From Baylisascaris procyonis (taxonomy: Eukaryota; Nematoda; Chromadorea; Rhabditida; Ascarididae): a stretch of 64,000 nt of DNA. The DNA is taken from positions 6,546,501 to 6,610,500 of the forward strand of contig JAZARR010000153.1 of assembly GCA_037389465.1 (NCBI GenBank). Direction: 5' to 3'. The position numbers and the translations under genes were made by a program. Numbering within the stretch: the stretch's first letter is position 1; every line of letters starts with the position of its first letter. The notes under the pieces were generated by a model. That model ran no database searches. It was given only the letters and a program-made list of their open reading frames with translations, and was not told the origin of the DNA. Below, piece by piece: positions 12,581 through 24,655 of the stretch.

Positions 12581-15500
12581 TTACTTATATAAAAGAGCGG
12601 TGATCACTGCGCCGATAAATGGTCCTGCCCAATATATGTAATGATTCCTCCAGATAAATTCAAGAGGCTCTCCGATTCCAAACATCGAAGCAGCTAATGC
12701 TGGGCCAAAGCTTCGAGCCGGATTCATACTCGCACCCGAAATTGTGCCCCTGAAGGAAGTTATTAGCAGGTACAAGAAGAAGTGTTATTATTGGAAGGGA
12801 AATGTGGAAATCTAATCCCACCTCCCCTCTTGCTCTCACTTCTCTTCCTGTGAGGTTAACAAGTCAATTCCTTTGACCAGGAGTGTGAGAAAGGTTTTAT
12901 TACAAATTTTCAATGTCTAATAGTCTCACCTTAAACAAATTTGCGCTGAAAGCTTAAACATATAATTTTCTCATTTCACGAGTTTTTATAGCTTGAACTC
13001 TTCTATGAAACACTTAAGGTTATAAACTCTGGTTATGTGGTTTGTTGGTTTTATGGAACTACTGATGGAATTTGATGAAACTCAAAAAAATGCCTTATTT
13101 CAAGAGCAGATGAATAAAACTTACACAGCAAGTATATCAATAACAAGTGTTGATCCGATAGCGAATGGGGCGAGTGTATTCGAGCAAGTATCTACTGCTG
13201 TTAATATCACTGTTTGTGTGAGTAAAAATGTCATTATCACTTCGGCGATAAGACCCTCAAATTATTCATATGCAATCATTGCATTGACGATCGTCATTCA
13301 TATTGACAATCAAAGCTATTTTTTTCATAAAATAAATGTAATATGATCTCATTATAATGTGACTGCTAGACACCTATCAAAGTTTACCGTGCGAAAAAGA
13401 GTGGTCGAGTTAAACCGGCTTTCATAAAATTCACTATTCAAAATGACACTGAAATGACAAACCAAAAAAAAAAAATTTGTTTTTATTCTATTGAATGCAT
13501 TTTCAAATGCTCATCTCTTAGAAGATAAAATGGCATTGAATATTGAAAAATATCGAGAACTACAGTAAAAACTATAACATAAATTAGTTTCTATACGGTC
13601 TTTTAATAAACAAAACAAAACAGCATTAGGTAGCCTTTCTAAAGAACGAGTGATTAGTCGTTTATTGTTCGATAGTTAATGTCACTCTTTCTGAACGAAA
13701 CCAGCAATGCTTCTTAATGGAGCATTTTTGTGGTTCATAACGCCAAGGACTCCAGCTAAACAGTGCTAGCGTTGAGGCTTTCAAATACTTTAGTTACCTC
13801 ATCCTCATAGCCATATTTTCGAATTGGTATTAAATCGAACTTTCACTATATATTACAGAATATTAAAAAGTTTGCCAACTTGATGCAGTATAATTAAATG
13901 CTACTCCCTCAAATGACATAAGATTCATTGTGATTCAAATTCAGAAGGAAATGCAGCAGAAAAGATGAAGGCGATTCCACTATGATAGAACAATGAGGAA
14001 GGAGAAGAAATGATTATTCAATAAATGACCGAATGAGTCAACTAATGAAAATTATAATTCATAGGATGGCTATACATCAAGATATCATAAATGATATTAT
14101 TCAATGATGCTTATTTGGGATTCATTCACGAATAAATAAATTCAAATATTAAGACTTTACAAGTAAATATCCATACTTTGTAGCATATTTATTAAATCTA
14201 GCGGTGATTATATTTGCTTTGTATGTTTTCTCACTCGATAGAGGTTGCATTATCAAAGATATTCAATTAGAACATTAACGCACACAATTTGTTGAACAGT
14301 ATTTGACTTTGCATCGGTTTCAACCTTCACCATCCTCACCTCCTGCTCCCACCTTCACTCCTCAGCAGTTATCACGTCAAGCAGTGAATCTGTTATAAAA
14401 TAAAAGCGGAGATGGTGACGTTTCGGGCAATCTTATTTAAGAGCAAATATATAAAAATATTAAAACTCTATCAATGTGAAGCAAAACAAACGAATGAGAA
14501 GGGTGTCAAAGAGCATAAAGCTGTAAAAAATACTGTCTTCTTGAAAACTCAAACAAAAGCAAAAATAAAACGCAAATCTGTTGGCTTTAGGCGCCTTCGC
14601 AAATTTGCATTAATAGAGTACATCATTTTGTCTGTAGGCGTATCTATCGAATATTTTCAGCTCTCGAGAACTATTGAAGCTGCAGTTATGAAATGTGTCT
14701 GCGTGCCTGTTTGTTTGTCATTGAAATGATTGCAACATGGACCATAGCATGGCCCTCTCATATTCGTTGTTCCTTGTTGCTTCATTAATTTTGAAAAGCA
14801 TTAGGGGCAATTTAAGTTGATAAAATTTTTGTGCATTTTGTATCGATGAAATGAGGACAACGTTACTAAAAAATGAATCTACAAATCACCTGTAATATCA
14901 ATGAAATATTCCTTATGTTTCATTATTTGTTGATAACTTTTGAAAATATTTGATTAGATAAGCGGATTATTGGCGTACATATCATATCATCTCATCTATC
15001 ACCATTCTTCACATATTTTTTGTTAATATTAATTTTTTATTTAAATATTTTGCGAAAATATATGAAAAACATTAAATATATGATTAAGATGACAGCATTC
15101 GTCTATCACGACATCTTATAAAATTTGATCGTTTTTTAAAATAATTAAACGAAATTTTAATTGATTTTTCAACATGCAAGATTCGATAATATAGTACAGA
15201 CATTATTAACACATTAATTTAATATTTCAAAGAAAAGAATAGCATGAAATCTCTTTCACCTGATACCACATAAAAGCACTCCCAACTGTCGTTGTACCAC
15301 CGTCAATTGCATGAAACTGTGTTTCATTAATCATCGCCTATAAATTCAACATTACTAATTATGTGCCAATCATAAGCATCATATCATATCTATACGTTGA
15401 TTCCTATAGATATTTTCCTGGATTTTCCTAGCATTCATTTTCAATTGCGAAAATTCCTTTTGCACAATTATTCACAATAATAGTTATGCTTCAATTTTTC

Positions 15501-18019
15501 TTCCGAAAAGATTTTTGCTCAACTGGTAAACAATTTGATAGGTATATGACAATAAAGAGTATCTATACGTATTTAATAAATACGCAACAATTTGATAGAT
15601 GCCTCATAATTGCTAAATGTATCATAAAATATGGCCTCAGTGTGTACAAATTTGGAATATTAACATCAATGAGTTCCTTTCTAAATTTTAAAACAGAATA
15701 AATATTTGAAATAGATCAATGGCCGACAATTTTTGAGCAGTAGTTAGTCTTTTTTTTATTCGCTGAATATAGCTATATAGCTTGTCTTTCAATGATGCTA
15801 ACTTGTCACTGCCTCATAAGATGATCTGTGATCTCAAAAGGTTGTTAGAGCCTTATAAAATTGATAATCAATCTACATCTGCAACATTAAGACTGAAAAG
15901 CAGTCTATGTTTTTACAATTCTCTAATAATGTTTTTTTTTGTTCTCCAAATTGTTGAAAAAAGGATGAAGCGATTGAAATTATCTATTTAATTGTCGAAC
16001 ACTTTTAAAAAATTGCAAAGATCTCCATTTCAAGTTCAAACTATCAAAAAAGAAACAAAATGTTAGACTTGCCGAAATTCAACTTTTTAAGTAATTGAAC
16101 CCGCACTCAATTCAGTATATTACTTACCCTTACAAGAAGCGAACCACAAAATCCACCGAAAAGTTGTGCAATCATATAGAATATCGCATGAACAGCTTTC
16201 ATTTTCCCACATAGTGCAATCGATAGAGTAACAGCTGGATTGAAATGTCCTCCACTGAACGAATACTTAGCATTAAAATAAAAACAAAATAATAGTCATT
16301 TTTTTCTAATACCAACTAACATTTATCATTTTTTACCACTGAAAATCCCATTTATTATAGAGATGGAGGCGGCGGGTGATAGGGGGGAGGAGGTTGGGAG
16401 GAAGGAGTAGCCTGGAACGCTGACTGAGAAAGAGAAAGGAATTGATGTGAAATAAAAGTATATTTTTGCCTTACAGCATCATATTGATGAAAAAAAGTCG
16501 CAGTAAGAAATCAGTAATCTGCACCTATTTTAGAACGAGTAAATCATATAATAGATCCGAAAAAAGACATTTTTTATAGAAAATTTGAATTTTTTGTTCG
16601 AAAAAGATCGCTGCAAAGCACAATGGGAATCATTCGTCATTGTAATGGATATGAATTACTCAGCAATGAATAGTAACGATAAGTGTCTTGAAATGATGCA
16701 TACTTAAATGCTTCAAACGAGAAATATTAGCCAAATGAAGTGTGATCAAAACTAATTACTAAAATATATAAAGAAATAAAAATTAAATAAAACATTTAAC
16801 TTTGCTTAACGATGTTCATTTATTTGTTTATTTTCACTCAGATTTCACAAATTCGGTGAATTTTTTTAGCGAACCTGATATGAGCCAAAGAAGAAACAAG
16901 AATGAATATAGTGAATCCATGCGCGATAGCAGCATTCAGGATACCACCTTGAGCAAGAGCTTGCGATGAGCCTAAAATCAACTTTAAGTAACAACATTTC
17001 GAGGAGTTTTTAAAAGTGAAATATTTTTATAATGAACGCGACTAAATATTTAATAATTGTGCACCTATTGAATCAATTTCATAAAAAGCATAAAAGTTTG
17101 TGAGATGCAGAGAAATAATATAAGCTATCATGAAGTTGTGCTTTAATAAATGAGCCTCACCGATGAATACAAATATAAGATCGCCTAAAAATTCGGCGAT
17201 CAGTTTGTTGGCAAGTTTATAGGGTCGTTCATCGGTTGCTGTATCCATCCTTTGATCGTCGTTATAATCTTTGAACATCTGAAAGCATCATGATTGCATT
17301 GTAGCCTTTCTATTTCTATTCTGATTTTAGTTGTTTATTGTATCGATGATATAAACGAATAAATGGAATAATTTCCTCACTAAATCTCGTTTCGGTTCTC
17401 GTTATTTACGATTATATATGAATATAAATATAAATATAAATAAAAATTTTGCATGTGTGAAATCAAAAATTGAGTCCATATAAATCTTTCACGCTAGAAT
17501 AGCTGAAAAACGTAATAAGTATGAATGTTTTTTATGTGTTGTGATCATTTTACGTATGTTTTACGAAAGTGAAATATTGTATTACTATTGATGGTTTGAA
17601 AATTTTCGGCTTTTCACTTTTGAGAAACTAAGTGTGGAGAAACAGGAGACGAAGAAGTGGGTCGGTTTATCCATTTTACTCCTTCATTGAACGGCTTCAT
17701 CTCGAGATATCAAAACGAATTTTCACGCTATCTGAGATAAGTGGTTTTGTTGTGCAGCTCAGCCTGGCTGCTGAATATCACATTTCACCTCGGCGAAGAG
17801 GATGAATTAGCCAAGGAGACAGGTCTCTTCCAGGTAGAACAGGATTACCTGACTAGAGGATTCGGCAACAAGAGGTTCTTGGCCACATGTGCCGTAGTGT
17901 GCAGTGAAATGCTCACTTCTGGATGCATTTTGAGAAATCGGGTATCCTTCTTGAAATCTTGCGTCTGAATCCGCTAAAGAGGGCAACGATCGTCTCATTG
18001 CATTGGCCATCTGATGCAT
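12581..18019 (-). CDS. Aquaporin, AQP8-like, complete (seven exons, 296 aa)
   Basis: A membrane channel for water and probably small neutral solutes. Exons in transcription order: 18019-17849, 17278-17161, 16971-16875, 16254-16128, 15337-15260, 13255-13125, 12749-12581. All phases fit. The first exon encodes a 57-residue hydrophilic N-terminus starting [13 protein letters not shown]1 follows ([16 protein letters not shown]), then TM2 ([18 protein letters not shown]), the first NPA box in SGGHFNPAV (Asn134), TM3, a loop C exon, TM4/TM5 ([25 protein letters not shown]), the second NPA box in [13 protein letters not shown] (Asn250), and TM6 ending ALLYK. By motif spacing the filter residues are His114, Ile238, Ala247 and Arg253, close to the HIGR set of mammalian AQP8. 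The donor after exon 3 is GTTCGC and the acceptor before exon 6 is TTTGAG, both weak. ATG at 17276-17278 sits directly after TTTCAG and could be an alternative, trans-spliced start. Confidence 0.94.
13256..15259 (-). other. Aquaporin intron 5
   Basis: This is the longest intron of the aquaporin gene, bounded by CAG|GTGAAA at the 15260 end and TTTGAG at 13256. It is AT-rich. The open frame at 14412-14729 on the plus strand has no splice support. I see no nested gene. Confidence 0.6.
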
Positions 18020-21000
18020 ATAGCATCCATTTCAGTGCAGTTCATTCCGATCGCACAAATGATAGATGGGAGTTGCGACATTTCAAGTGTAATACATAGA
18101 AAAGAAAAAAAAAACGAAACCGATAAATTTACTGCTTTCGATGTCGAAAAGAAAACGTGTATGAAGCTTAAGATAGGGCACGTAGGGAATATTTGAACAG
18201 ACAGCCAAGTGGCACACGCTCTTATTACTATATAGTATGATAGGCATTATTCGCTTTAGTCCAGAAAAGCTCAATGAAAGATGATTCTTTTAAAGAAGGA
18301 TATGCAAATCGTATTGTGCAACAAAATTCTCGAGTGGCTGATTTTAAACGTTAGAAAAACTCTTTCACTGAAAATTTTCATATATTTTTCTCTGCTATGA
18401 TCACATGAAATGTTCAAAAATATATCTGGTCCTTTGTTTATTTTTTTTTGAGTTATTAAATTAGAAGAGTGAAGCTATATGATATCCTACTCTATTCCCA
18501 TGAAAACAGCCCATGTGATGCGTTATGCAAATGGTATCCCATCCTATTCGTATACCATGGTAGAATGCACATAACGATGTGCAAGTCAAAATGACAGTAA
18601 TAAGGTAACAATATTTAGTATCCCAATCATCGAACATGTAACAAGCCTAGACTTGAGCCTGATCTCAAACTCAAACGGCCCAGTATTTTCAAAACATTGG
18701 TCCTTACCTAAAAAGCTCGATGATCGCAATTTAAAACCATAACGGCATACAAAAGTATTGCCTTCGAATTGTAGAACAGCGGAAGCTGGCTATTTCCGTT
18801 TGTTAGAAGAGCTCGAATTTCATAAATATTTATATTTTTCAGATTTATGGAATAAATACAAGTTTTTTGTTGTTCGAAAATATTCAAGTAGTTAGTCGAA
18901 AATTTATTTTCAATTTGTCAGTAATAGAAATTTCACTCTTCCAACAAAAAAAAAATTAATGAAGATTGATTGTTGCTTAAAGTATCCCACTTTAGCCTCA
19001 TTGGGATTCTAAAATCCTTTCAGGAAAAATTCAACTTTTACTAGTTGAAATGTGACAATTACTGAAACTATAACAAGTTTGTATCCAAGAAATTGAAATT
19101 TCAACTATATTCTGAAGTCATCGTCGAAAAATCACTAAAAAAATTTCAACTAAAACGAAGTTCAATCTTTTCTGCATCAATTTTTCTCTTGAAGCGATGA
19201 ATTTGAACGCCAATTAGGCTTATAGATTTTTTCAAAATATTGCTAAAAATATTGCTTTTTTATTAAAAAGATACCAATAAAGCAAATGGCTTATTAACAA
19301 CAAAAAAAATATTTTCGAAAATAGTCGTTTGAAATAAAGCTCCAATAGTCTAAAGCCCAGATTGAACATATGAAACGGCGGAAAAAGATTGAAGAATGAT
19401 TGGAAGATTTAACAAGTCTAAAGTCTGCAGTAAGCCACACTATAAAGTATGTAGCATAGAAAATAAGAGTGCAAAGGAAATGAAAGCAAACAAACAATTG
19501 ATAACAACTGATAAGAAGATTCGTTAGTATCACATTATATGAGTGAGCCCATCTAATTTATAGCACACGTCCAAATGGGTTTCCATTTAATCATTCAAAT
19601 CAATGATTTTATCGATCAATTCATGTGTCATATGAATGCAAATATTACAAAAAAATTCATCAGTGAGAACAATTTGCAAAATATGAATTGCTCGCAAAAA
19701 ATTTATGAAAATTTATTGAATTTGGCATATTCTAGATGGTATGATTTTAAATATAGAGAAATACCATATTTCCTTACTTAGAGGTACTTACACTCTCATC
19801 AGGTTTTTTATCCAATATTGCGGCGATTATTGAAAGTAGTGCGAAGAAATACCTGTCCCTTCTTAAATAGAACCCTTCCCCTTCCTCATTCGAATAAAGC
19901 TATTCATATTTTAGTGCAGTGGAATGCCTCCTTAATTTTCCCTCAAACAGATTTTTTTTTTCAAATTTTGAGAGCAGTATTTTTATAAGACCCTCGTCGA
20001 ATACGTGAAGATCGAACTTGAGAAGATTTGAAAATTTCTAAGAGCAAATGATGAAGAATTTGGAAAACTTTCAGAGTTTGGAAAAAAGAATAAATTGTCG
20101 ATGATGTATTTTAAGAATTTCGGAAGATTATTTTGCTTTTTAATAATGAGCAAAATCCTGGCAATATGCATCATAGAAATTAAAATCTCATTAACAACTA
20201 AGCATCTCTCATATACATAATGATTGACAGCTTACCAAAACGAAAAGGTTATTGGAAGCACTGCAAGCATTTCGAGGAAAACGCTTAACACACCTTCCTT
20301 CTTTTCGATATCGAATGCGGAACTAATTAACTATAAAATTTGAATAAACTGAAGGAATTCCCTGTAATGAAAAGTGAATTTAATTTAACTGCGCGTTCTG
20401 TGAAGTTTCGGTTGACGCACAATTTGGATTGCACATTCGAGTGGCAGAAATTAAGGTAAAAAATTAAAATACTGCTTATCCCGACCAAATAAAAACAAAA
20501 GATGTGCAAGGAAGTTTTATGCTGTCTAAGTCGTGGATGTGGTTGAATCTTGCAGTGGGTTATCTGACTAGCGGTATAACTCACGAGATAGTATAATTTT
20601 TCTTGAGCATCGTATATTGCAGTATTAAGAAAGGATTGTTTAAAAAAGCTATTTGCACTACGTGACTAACCAATCCGCACATAGAATGAGAGACGACTGA
20701 AAAACTAATGCCTAAACTAATGATATTAACTCTACAATTTAGGCATGGATCAAATTGTTTTAGAGGAATTGAGTAAGGAATCGATCATCTTCTTCGTTGC
20801 AAATGATTTAAATTTTTTATAAGTGTGCTCATTCTCCATAAAAACTCACAATTATTTCAATAATTGTAGGTAAATGCATTCTGAATTAATATAATGAATT
20901 ACTTTTACCTGTATCATATAATGAATATATTTACCTGTAACTGTATCATTTCTCTCGTAGCACTCATGAATTTTGTTGAATATAAAATATAATAATCGAG

Positions 21001-22882
21001 AGGAACATCAACGATAACTGCACACCGTTAGGTGCACTGCACAAATAACCATCATTCATATGAATTCAGACTTTTGTGAGTTTCAATTGGTATTGTGTTT
21101 CAATAATCGTTGCCATTATAAATTCAAATAAATTCAAGATCAAAAAGATGCTCACTTTGAGACTTTAATGCTCAGCAGTATTGAATAAATATTAGAGCTT
21201 TGTATGAATTATCATGTTTAAATATGTGTCAAAAATGCATTTTTTATTATAGTACACAATAAGAATCGTTTTTGGAGCAAGAAACTATTAAGTACGTGTA
21301 TTTACATATGGAAATGATTGTTAAATATGATGAATATGACTCCATTGTAGATATTTGACAAGCGATGAGCCGCGAAGCAAATTTTTCGTTCATATTTCTG
21401 TTTGCCATTTTCTGTCTATAGATACATTGGCATAAATGTGCTCTGTCAAAATGCAGAAAAAAGGCCGAAAAAGTCGCACATCGCGCCAGCTATCTGGCAA
21501 TAAGTTTTCACTAACCTAACCATTTTCGAACAACGTCATGTTCTGTCATTATTGCCAAATCATACAAACTCAACCAAGTTTCTACATAACCGCCACTCAA
21601 AAGTAGATGGAGAAAAGCATCAGATTTTACCTTTAGCATGTCTATTCACATGTGCTGGAAGATAGATTGCAGAATTTAAAAATGACTCCAATTAGTGGTG
21701 AGAGTAATTTTTAAAGCAATTTAAAGTATATTTTGAAAATTGTCTTGAGAAAGCAACCAAAAATGGAAGCAAACAGATTGCCTCATGAAGAATGGGTATT
21801 TTTTAGATTCGGATTATTTGATAATGTTGTTGCAATTTTTATCACTTGATGTGAATCGTTTCTTCAGTAAGAAACTATTAAGTGAATTAAAAACTAAGTG
21901 AATTAAGTGAACGACCACTTCCTTAGAGCACACAATAATAATAACCATACAGGCTTTATCTTTGATGCACTTATTTAAGGATGCATAAGTTCATTATTCA
22001 GTCTAAGTTGATTTGCTAATCCGAAGGTGATTTTAAATTCTTATCATTGACGACAATACAATTATAAATTTTCAGCAGATTGAGAGCTCATTTAAGTTGA
22101 AAGTTTAGAGAAGAGAACCGAAATGAAAACGTCTAAAGAAATAAAACAGTTGCTCAAAGGGAATGACAGTTCAATCAATGCATTTTTTTCGGGCAAAATA
22201 TGAATAATGAATACAAAATAAAGACTTGATGATAATTATTTATGCACTTTGATCTACATTAGGTGTCAAGTGTTAATAGTTCTAAATATATGGTAGCAGA
22301 TTTATAATGATATGCTTATTATAACAAATTTAATGACGCTTTTAAATACAATATTGCATTTGCATTTCTTGACGTCAACTCTCGCTTTTAGATTTGCATA
22401 AAATATTTCGAATATTTTTGTATTTCTGAAATTATGCTTATATCATTTCAAAAAACATTTTGCATATAGACACAATAACGACAGCTCATCGCTGAAGATA
22501 TAGGCTAATACTTTCGAATGGTATCAATAAAATTAGATAGAGCTTCAAATTGTTGCTGGACTTGATCGTATTATTGATGAAATGGTACTTTCAAAATAAA
22601 CACGACAAACGATTGTGTAATAACAACATTTATATAGGAGTTAATATGCGTTGTTCATTTGTTAAAATGATGCTCATAAAAATTGATAAAATAAAACAAA
22701 CCATCCGTTCTGTGATTCGATTCCTCACTTCTCTAAATTGTTTTGCATATAGCTTTTCCATTTTGGCAAATTCAACACAGCACTTTTAAAGCGATAAGTG
22801 AATTTAAATTCTCTAAGCATTTCAAACAAACTAAATATTGTTTAATGTTATGAAATGAGTAAAATAACAAAAAGAGACTTAC
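18020..22882. other. Upstream region of the aquaporin gene and unassigned sequence
   Basis: The aquaporin promoter should lie just above 18,019 on the minus strand; no specific element is recognised. A hydrophobic minus-strand open frame at 19294-19533 with a possible acceptor (TTCTTATCAG) might be a membrane-segment exon of the gene that starts at 23,105, but its frame could not be linked. Otherwise nothing convincing. Confidence 0.35.
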
Positions 22883-23105
22883 ACAGTCGTGAAGTATAGA
22901 AATGAGGCAATAGTAGGGAACTAGCAATAAGAGGTGGCTCCACTCTAAACTCTAGCACTGCGAAAATTTGATTCGCAATTGTGCGTTTTGCTAGCACAGC
23001 TGAAAGCGGAAATACGCGAGGAGAGGAAATGGCTGCCTTATTGTGAGCGCCGAATGGTGACAACCAAAATTGCCTCGATGCCATTTTAGTCGACAACAAA
23101 TGCAT
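22883..23105 (-). CDS. Likely first coding exon of an unrecognised gene
   Basis: An ATG at 23103-23105 opens 74 codons followed by a strong donor, T|GTAAGT, leaving the exon in phase 1. The peptide starts MHLLSTKMASRQFWLSPF and is moderately hydrophobic with several Arg/Lys. The N-terminus could act as an organelle-targeting or signal-anchor sequence, but this is weak. Codon use is distinctly gene-like (CTC, GCC, CGC, TCC codons) against an AT-rich background. Later exons should lie at lower coordinates on the minus strand; I could not identify one in the required phase. Function unknown. Confidence 0.42.
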
Positions 23106-23891
23106 TCACTCGTAGGTTATTCCTTATGAAGTGTGTATCGAACCGATCAAAAATGAAAACACAAAATTTGTAAATTGCCGCTTTATGACGATTGACATAT
23201 TTTTTGGGAAAAAAGTAAGCCAAAAGAAATGCAAAACTTTACAAGAATGCGCATCAGATATGCTAAAAAAATTGCAAATTTTTTACTTTTCAAGCATTTT
23301 TTCTTAGTTTTTTTTGCGGATATGCATACTGCCTGTTCCTGTGGAATTTTTTCTTCATTCGATATATTTAAATAAAATCACAAGATTGCATATGTTCTAT
23401 CTGGAAAACAAAAAAGTTAACATCTGTATCAAAATAATATAAAATTAAACTGTAGAGAAGTGAAAAATAAGCAAGAAAGCAGATAAGAGGGGCTGAACTA
23501 AGAGGCTGCTTGCAATTCCACTTATCAAAGTAAGCAGCCGTATGGAATGCTAATAATTAATAAAACTTCCTCACTAATATATTCAACATTTAAATTGATC
23601 CGACACTAATAAAAATTCTCTCAAAGACATGCTTTTCAACTCTCATAATGCTCTCCTAACTATATTTGAAATATGCAAATTTTACGCAATTCAAGTATCT
23701 GTCACTCTATTTGATTCAATGGATCAATTTCAGTGTTGGTATAGAGAGCCTTTCTATGGTGAAAATTGCCCCAAACCATTTCACAACCTATCCTTCGCTA
23801 ATTTTTCTAGAAATCACTGAGTAGATAGACATACACGTACCAATATCAAAAATAAAATGCCATGTATTTTTACAAGAATGTTGGCCGATGA

Positions 23892-24338
23892 TTATTGCTT
23901 CTTTTGGCCACACACAACGCTCAGATATTTATAATCCAACAAGTGTTGAAGTATCAAATCGAAAATCGGATTGTGCACCGAAATAAGAATTGGCGAAGAC
24001 GAATATCCCAAAGGATTTTCATGATCAAAACTTTTCGGATTTTCAAATTCTATTCTAATAGAACCTTCAAATGAGACAGTCAATGAAATGCGTTGTTCAT
24101 AATCGTCTAAGACGTATGATGACATAAAAGTATGCATAATCGCAATATAACGTATTACAGCTGGAACATGACAGCTGACTGCTTTGAAAAAGCTGGCTAG
24201 AAATGAAAATCGACTCATTGGCAAATGATAAAAAGAGCCTGTTTTGAGTGAAAACCGCGTTTTTATGAAGTAGTCTTTGTTTGGACCCTTAATAAATTGT
24301 GATTTCATTGGCACGATACATTTTAATGGGTGCAACAT
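23892..24338 (-). CDS. Uninterrupted 148-aa ORF, unrecognised protein
   Basis: From ATG at 24336-24338 to TAA at 23892-23894 without an intron; the frame is open upstream to about 24,410. The peptide mixes beta-type and helical stretches (RFSLKTGSFYHLP, RFSFLASFFKAVSC, RISLTVSFEGSIRIEFENP, PILISVHNPIFDLILQHLL) and ends VVCGQKKQ. It has no signal peptide, membrane span or low complexity. At this base composition a chance frame of this length is unlikely. It might be the last exon of a longer gene, using an acceptor at ATTAAG before 24,270, or a retrocopy. It lies about 100 bases downstream of the apparent stop of the next minus-strand gene end. No family recognised. Confidence 0.4.
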   Translation of the reverse strand: MLHPLKCIVPMKSQFIKGPNKDYFIKTRFSLKTGSFYHLPMSRFSFLASFFKAVSCHVPAVIRYIAIMHTFMSSYVLDDYEQRISLTVSFEGSIRIEFENPKSFDHENPLGYSSSPILISVHNPIFDLILQHLLDYKYLSVVCGQKKQ

Positions 24339-24437
24339 TCGAAAACATGCGAATTTGATGAATAAAAATTGAATATAAATTTTTAGAAGAAATGAAAAAT
24401 TTTTCCAATCATCAGTTATTTAATCATGAAATAGTTG

Positions 24438-24655
24438 TTAAAAATATTGTGAATATGCGATAATAGTTTCTGAATGATCAAAAATGAGAGAAAAATTAAA
24501 CAAAGCTTCAATTTTTTCACACGAATTTGACAACAGAGGTGACACTCACCTATCCCTATAGCAAGATTGCGGTTGCTTTTCTCACGATTGCGCCAGAGCA
24601 ATTGCTCCACCAATGATCTTAGCGATCCAGTTTTGAAGATATTTAAGTATTCTTG
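24438..24655 (-). CDS. 3' end of an unrecognised gene (two exons)
   Basis: Exon 24655-24550 begins after GCACGTAG and encodes 35 residues starting QEYLNIFKTGSLRSLVEQLL, with donor G|GTGAGT (phase 1). A second exon, 24469-24438, after ATCATTCAG, completes a Glu codon and adds TIIAYSQYF before TAA. Lengths and phases agree. The peptide is a short, charged helix-like segment. No family recognised. Upstream exons should lie above 24,655, but none was securely identified. Confidence 0.35.

Noticed and set aside
13035..13346. 103-aa plus-strand ORF
   Set aside because: Antisense shadow of the aquaporin TM4/TM5 exon.
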